Shown in pieces: positions 5,877-9,923 of a DNA stretch of 9,923 nucleotides. The translations under genes were made by a program, and so were the position numbers. Under the pieces are notes generated by a model. It was not told where the DNA came from and made no database searches. It saw only the letters and a list, made by a program, of their open reading frames with translations. Source of the stretch: Deltaproteobacteria bacterium (GTDB lineage: Bacteria; Bdellovibrionota_B; Oligoflexia; Oligoflexales; Bog-1112); assembly GCA_003136475.1 (NCBI GenBank), contig PLEQ01000143.1:162-10084 (forward strand), read 5' to 3'. Within the stretch, counting starts at the first letter, position 1. Each line of letters opens with the position of its first letter.

Positions 5877-8800
5877 AATAGCAGGCACATTACTGCTCGT
5901 GAGCATCACTGGCGTGGCCGTTAGCAGTCTCCCTGCTTATGGTGATGGTAGCAAGCATGAGTCGGTTGCCGTCAGCGTGAAGGATTTGGAAAAAAAGAAG
6001 AGCCAGACACCCGTGAAAAAGCCCTCGCCCTTGAGCAAGTCGCTGCTCTACTATCGTTCGAATCTCGATAAAGAACTGATCGTCAATATTGACCAGACCA
6101 TCGCCTACCTTGAAAAATTGGCAAAGGAGTCAGCAGCGGGCTCAGCTGCGAGATTGAAGTTTCTTGTCAAGATTTTAAACTTGAATTTCGAACAAGCGAT
6201 CTACATCTCCAACCAAGAGACCTTCCATTATGATCATGTCTGGCAAGATTGGTCAAACAATGGCCAGAAGGGTGTGGAACCAGAATTAGATGAGTCGCTT
6301 TCAAAATCGCATTGGCAGAGTGTTGCGGACGTAGCTAGGCGTATTTTGCATGAGTACCCCAAGGCACCCATGGCGGATTGCATCATCTATGACGAGGCGA
6401 TTGCCGAGCAGAATCTTGCGCAGCGGGAAAAGGCGGCAGCCTCCCTTCTCAAACTTGTGCACGACTATCCCAATTCTACGCTTTTCTATGATGCGCAATT
6501 TGCACTGGGTGAATATTATTTTGATACAGCTGATTTTCCGCAAGCTCTGACAAGATTTACAAAGTCTCTGCATCATGATAACGCCACACGCTATGGCTGG
6601 GGCCTCTTTAAGATTGCCTGGTGCTATTTTAACCTTGGTAATTATTTAAAAGCCATTGAGTATTGGGAAAAATCTATCAGCTATGCCGAGACAAAAATTG
6701 ACGACGAGAAAAAATCTGCGATTTTGAAAGATGCAGCTTTTCGGGATTTGATCTGGGGTTTTCTGGAAGTTCAAGACACTGCCGGGGCCATTGCTTACTA
6801 TCGAAAACACAAAGGCGAGGAATACCTCGGACCCTTTTTAAAACGCCTGGCTAATAACTATAGCAATAAGGGTTTTCGCAAAGAAGCTTATGAAACTTGG
6901 CAGGTTCTGCTCAAGGAGGTTCCTCTCGCCAAAGAAGCTTTCGAAGCGCAAACCGAAATCGTCGCAGCAAGCTATGATGCAAAAAATTATGATGGGCTGT
7001 GGCCCGCTATCGAGCAACTTTACTCCCTCTTTCGTAGCGATAGCGTTTGGGTGAAAGCCAATCATAAAGATGATGTCGAGGACGTTCAGAAAAAGATGCC
7101 CGTGTTGATTGCATACTATCCCAAAGCGCTCCACCAGCAAGCTCAAAAGAATAATAGACCTGAACTTTATGGGCAAGCCATCAAAGGCTACACTCTCTAT
7201 CTCAAACTCTATCCTCGTCCACCCGACTATGCCGAAGTCATGGAGTACTTAGCCGATATCTATTACTTGCAAAATAATTTTGAAAAAGCCGGGCAGGTAT
7301 ACGCCAGTCTTGTGAAATTGGGCAAAGAAAAAGCCGTCATCTTAGATGAGAAAGGTCAGGTCAAGCAGAACATCCATGAACGTGCGGGGAAAAATATGAT
7401 GGATGCGTCTAGCAAAGACTTTCTCCCCGAGTTTGAAATTCTTTTAAAAATCACACCAGACTTTAAAAGACCCGGGCGACCGATCGGTGCTAAAGCTAAG
7501 AATTTTATAGATGCCTGTGCTCTGTATCAAAAATGGTATCCGGCCGACAAAACTACGGCTAAAAATTGTGATATACAAATCGGTGAAATCTATTACCGCT
7601 CCGCGCAAGCTCAGCAAGCGAAGGTATACCTCTACATCCTTCTCACCAAATATCCAGGTGAAAAAGAAGGGATGGCAGCAGCAGAAAATTTGATCGTCCT
7701 GGTTAAAGATAAAAAGCCCGAGTTGATCGAAGCTGCGACGAAAATTCTCACGATTCCTATTTATGCGAAAAGTCCGTTGGGTCTGAAACTGCGGAAACTG
7801 CTCCGTGGTCTTGAAATTGAAGCCATCGAGCGCGAGCCTTCCAAAAAGAAACGCGCCGACATGTACGAGGATAAAGTTAAGAAATCTCCTCAAGATCCGG
7901 AGGCGGATAAGTTTCTTTATAATGCGGGAAATGACTATCTCAGTGCAGGAGAAGTTCCCAAAGCACGCGATGCTTTTGCCAATTTGGTCAGTACCTATCC
8001 GCGCTCAACCTTGCATGCGGCAACGGTACTGACCTTAGGTAAACTTTACGATAAAACTTTGGATTCCAAAAACGCTTCGCAATACTACATTTTATACGGT
8101 CAAAGTTATAGTAAAGAGAAAGAGGCCCCAGCCGCTCAGCAACGGGCCTGTGAACTCCTGATGACTGAAAATTATATAGCGGCCTGGGAGCAGTGTCGGA
8201 TTGTCGTAGCGCGTGACCCCCCGGCGGGTATTCCCTTGGTTGAAAGATTTATAACTATTGCCTGGTATGAAAAAAATTACCCATGGATGATCTCTTTAAT
8301 CAATCAGACTTTTATGCAGTTGCCCGCGACAGCTGAGCAGAAAATAGTAGCAGCGTATAAAGTGACGGTCGTTGGCACACCTGACCAAAAAACTCAGGCA
8401 ACTAAGCAAATTCAACAGTTGGCTAAGCAAAAAAATCTCTCTGGTGAAGCCCTCCGTTATGTTGCTGAACTGCATTTTCAAGATAGTGAAAAACGATATA
8501 CTCAGCAGATGACTCTCAAGTTGCAAGGTGCTTCGGTTGATAATCTGCAAGGGTCTATTCAAAAACTTTCAGATGGCCTCGCGGCTTTGGAAAAAGCCTA
8601 TGATCCAACCCTAAAAACTCAAGATGCGTATTGGGGGGTAGCCGTGTTCTACCGGCTTGCCACTGCCTATGAAGCCTTCGCGCGCATGATGATGAATCCT
8701 CCGGCTGTGGAAGGTGTCGCTGCTGCTGATTTGAAAACTCACTTGCAATCTTCAGTCGATCAAATGATGGGAAAAGCTAAGGAGTACTATGGCACTGGCT

Positions 8801-8964
8801 TAGGAGTTGCGCGCAAGTTCAATGTTTATAACGCCTGGGTCCCCCTGCTTATACAAGCGGATCGACGTCTCAAGGGCAAGTCACCAATGGTTCCGGCTTG
8901 GGTTCTGAGTCCGGATTTTGTCGGTGGTGTAGCGGCCGGTCAACAAACTCAACTTTTGGAATAG
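5842..8964 (+). CDS. Large periplasmic TPR scaffold protein (Glt/Nfs-like)
   Basis: A 1040-residue protein, the largest gene here. A signal peptide spans about 1-34 (NRIAGTLLLVSITGVAVSSL core, PAYG near the cleavage site). A Lys/Ser/Pro-rich linker (40-66) is followed by a long helical solenoid. TPR-like units are clear at about 213-246 (AQFALGEYYFDTADFPQAL), 250-282 (GLFKIAWCYFNLGNYLKAI), 466-495 (MEYLADIYYLQNNFEKA), 574-605, 689-720 and 723-755, with degenerate helices between them. No catalytic motif was seen. Similar large TPR proteins occur in the myxobacterial Glt/Nfs gene sets and probably contact both the inner-membrane motor and outer-membrane partners; the exact counterpart is not certain. 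The gene overlaps the preceding one by 35 nt. The ATG at 5842 has AGGGGG only 2 nt before it, closer than usual, so coupled translation is likely. A TTG at 5854 is a less likely start. Confidence 0.85.
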   Translation: MSTILKANVKNRIAGTLLLVSITGVAVSSLPAYGDGSKHESVAVSVKDLEKKKSQTPVKKPSPLSKSLLYYRSNLDKELIVNIDQTIAYLEKLAKESAAGSAARLKFLVKILNLNFEQAIYISNQETFHYDHVWQDWSNNGQKGVEPELDESLSKSHWQSVADVARRILHEYPKAPMADCIIYDEAIAEQNLAQREKAAASLLKLVHDYPNSTLFYDAQFALGEYYFDTADFPQALTRFTKSLHHDNATRYGWGLFKIAWCYFNLGNYLKAIEYWEKSISYAETKIDDEKKSAILKDAAFRDLIWGFLEVQDTAGAIAYYRKHKGEEYLGPFLKRLANNYSNKGFRKEAYETWQVLLKEVPLAKEAFEAQTEIVAASYDAKNYDGLWPAIEQLYSLFRSDSVWVKANHKDDVEDVQKKMPVLIAYYPKALHQQAQKNNRPELYGQAIKGYTLYLKLYPRPPDYAEVMEYLADIYYLQNNFEKAGQVYASLVKLGKEKAVILDEKGQVKQNIHERAGKNMMDASSKDFLPEFEILLKITPDFKRPGRPIGAKAKNFIDACALYQKWYPADKTTAKNCDIQIGEIYYRSAQAQQAKVYLYILLTKYPGEKEGMAAAENLIVLVKDKKPELIEAATKILTIPIYAKSPLGLKLRKLLRGLEIEAIEREPSKKKRADMYEDKVKKSPQDPEADKFLYNAGNDYLSAGEVPKARDAFANLVSTYPRSTLHAATVLTLGKLYDKTLDSKNASQYYILYGQSYSKEKEAPAAQQRACELLMTENYIAAWEQCRIVVARDPPAGIPLVERFITIAWYEKNYPWMISLINQTFMQLPATAEQKIVAAYKVTVVGTPDQKTQATKQIQQLAKQKNLSGEALRYVAELHFQDSEKRYTQQMTLKLQGASVDNLQGSIQKLSDGLAALEKAYDPTLKTQDAYWGVAVFYRLATAYEAFARMMMNPPAVEGVAAADLKTHLQSSVDQMMGKAKEYYGTGLGVARKFNVYNAWVPLLIQADRRLKGKSPMVPAWVLSPDFVGGVAAGQQTQLLE

Positions 8965-8969
8965 CACGC

Positions 8970-9899
8970 GTGCATTCACGGATTCAAAAATTTTTAATAA
9001 GTTTCCCTATCTGCCTAGCTTTGGCCTGTACGACTCCCGAACCCAAGGCCGAGATAGAAGTTAGCAAGTCGAAGAATTCCCGTTACTACGTCGTGAGTTT
9101 AGATAATGATCCCATGCTTCTGCATACCATTCCCCAAGCGGGCGCCCAGAAACTTCGAAAGAAAATCGAATCGCAAAAGAAGCAAAACACCGAAACGCTA
9201 CGGACAAGGATTGCTCTGGGGCGATGGAGTCACGCGCCGTTTGCAACTCTTAAAAAGGAAGCCGGCCAACTTGTTGAACTTGAAATGCGTAAAGGCGTCG
9301 AGCGAGATATTGCCGATGCTGTGAAGTTTGACTTGGCAGTAGCAGCCTATTATTCGGAAAAGTGGGCTGAGATGCTCTTATTGCTCGATGGCCTTGCCAC
9401 AGCCAAAGACAAACGCGTCCTCGCTCTTCTTGCGGATTTTCGGGGTGTCTTGGCTTGGCAAGATGGAAGAATTCCCGAAGCCGGAATTTTTTTCCAAGAA
9501 GCTTTGAGTTTGGATGCCAAGAATGAGGGAGCTCTGCTGAATTTAGCCTTCCTCAATTTAAAATTTGGCTATGCTGAAGAGGCTGATAAGTATTTAGCTA
9601 AAGTACCTGATGATAGCTTGGCCTTGAGTGGGCGGATCATAAGTGCTCAAATGCAGGGAAAAGCCCAAGATGCAAGTCGTCTGTGTGATAGATTTCTTAA
9701 AACAGCACCCACGCACAAGCCTACGCTCCTGAACTGTGCTCAGGTGGCCTACTATGATTTGAAGGACGCCCAGCGTGCCCAGACCTTACTTGAGAAATTC
9801 ACGCGCTTGCCCGGTGGTGAGAAGGAGTGGAATCAAGAAGCAACTAAGCTTTTGAATTCTTTAAAATCCGCTGCCAAAGTTAGCAAAGCTCAAAAATGA
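8970..9899 (+). CDS. TPR outer-membrane lipoprotein (AglT/GltE-like)
   Basis: A 309-residue lipoprotein starting at GTG 8970, 5 nt after the preceding stop. The signal peptide MHSRIQKFLISFPICLALA ends in a lipobox with Cys20 as the lipidated residue. Thr follows rather than Asp, which fits sorting to the outer membrane. A variable polar segment follows, then TPR-like units at about 150-183 (LADFRGVLAWQDGRIPEAGIF), 187-214 (LLNLAFLNLKFGYAEEA), 218-248 and 251-279 (LLNCAQVAYYDLKDAQRAQ), and a Lys-rich end. Size, lipid anchor and TPR content match AglT/GltE, the TPR outer-membrane lipoprotein of the Myxococcus gliding complex, and the same operon carries the stator genes. The frame is open back to a TTG at 8898, but that start would put 24 extra residues before the signal peptide and overlap the previous gene by 67 nt, so I reject it. 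No strong ribosome binding site is seen; coupling to the upstream stop is likely. Confidence 0.87.
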   Translation: MHSRIQKFLISFPICLALACTTPEPKAEIEVSKSKNSRYYVVSLDNDPMLLHTIPQAGAQKLRKKIESQKKQNTETLRTRIALGRWSHAPFATLKKEAGQLVELEMRKGVERDIADAVKFDLAVAAYYSEKWAEMLLLLDGLATAKDKRVLALLADFRGVLAWQDGRIPEAGIFFQEALSLDAKNEGALLNLAFLNLKFGYAEEADKYLAKVPDDSLALSGRIISAQMQGKAQDASRLCDRFLKTAPTHKPTLLNCAQVAYYDLKDAQRAQTLLEKFTRLPGGEKEWNQEATKLLNSLKSAAKVSKAQK

Positions 9900-9923
9900 G
9901 TACGCTTTTCAATAGCTAGATGA
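9896..9923 (+). other. Operon continuation: overlapping start codon and possible next gene at the right edge
   Basis: The lipoprotein stop overlaps an ATG (ATGA, 9896-9899) that opens only a 7-codon frame ending in TAG at 9917-9919. A further ATG follows at once at 9920. No terminator hairpin lies between, so another gene of the operon probably starts at or just beyond the edge. Too little sequence is left to identify it. Confidence 0.3.

Noticed and set aside
7444..7893. Minus-strand open frame of 149 codons
   Set aside because: Inside the large TPR gene on the opposite strand; composition looks like an antisense shadow, with no start signal.
8898..8969. Longer TTG-started form of the lipoprotein
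   Set aside because: Would place 24 residues before the signal peptide and overlap the preceding gene; the GTG at 8970 gives a standard lipoprotein signal.

Overview
The window looks like chromosomal DNA of a Gram-negative, mid-to-high-40s %GC (by eye) deltaproteobacterial or Bdellovibrionota/Oligoflexia-type bacterium. This is inferred from three things: outer-membrane proteins and a lipoprotein (so two membranes), the homodimeric eukaryote-like isocitrate dehydrogenase, and a TolQ-TolR-TolR plus beta-barrel plus TPR gene set that resembles the Agl/Glt (gliding) and Nfs (spore coat) machinery of Myxococcus and its counterparts in Bdellovibrio. I cannot fix the genus.

Layout. Bases 1-649 (minus) are the N-terminal 216 codons of an NADP-type isocitrate dehydrogenase running off the left edge. 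Bases 650-779 are a short intergenic stretch with at most a weak promoter for that gene. Bases 780-1754 (minus; open to 1817) encode a probable signalling protein with a degenerate receiver-like N-terminus and a C-terminal histidine-kinase-type ATPase domain. Bases 1755-1966 form a divergent control region. It holds a good minus-strand promoter whose 16-bp spacer is filled by a perfect 6+5+6 palindrome, and a strong ribosome binding site for the plus-strand operon.

From 1967 to 9899 there is one tightly packed plus-strand operon of seven genes: a TolQ/ExbB/MotA-family channel subunit, two different TolR/ExbD-family subunits, a small outer-membrane beta-barrel protein, two periplasmic TPR proteins (about 526 and 1040 residues) and a TPR outer-membrane lipoprotein. 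Junctions are overlaps of 4, 79 (if the annotated start is right) and 35 nt, or gaps of 5-20 nt, with no terminator seen between genes. The operon probably continues past the right edge.

Model (inference). The three inner-membrane proteins would form a proton-driven stator, with the conserved ion-path residues present. The TPR proteins would carry force or act as a scaffold across the periplasm. The beta-barrel and lipoprotein would be the outer-membrane end. The result would be an envelope-spanning motor of the Agl-Glt/Nfs type, used for gliding or for surface polymer transport. The cytoplasmic and inner-membrane linker parts known from Myxococcus are not in this window. No tRNA, rRNA, CRISPR array, insertion sequence or other mobile element was seen.
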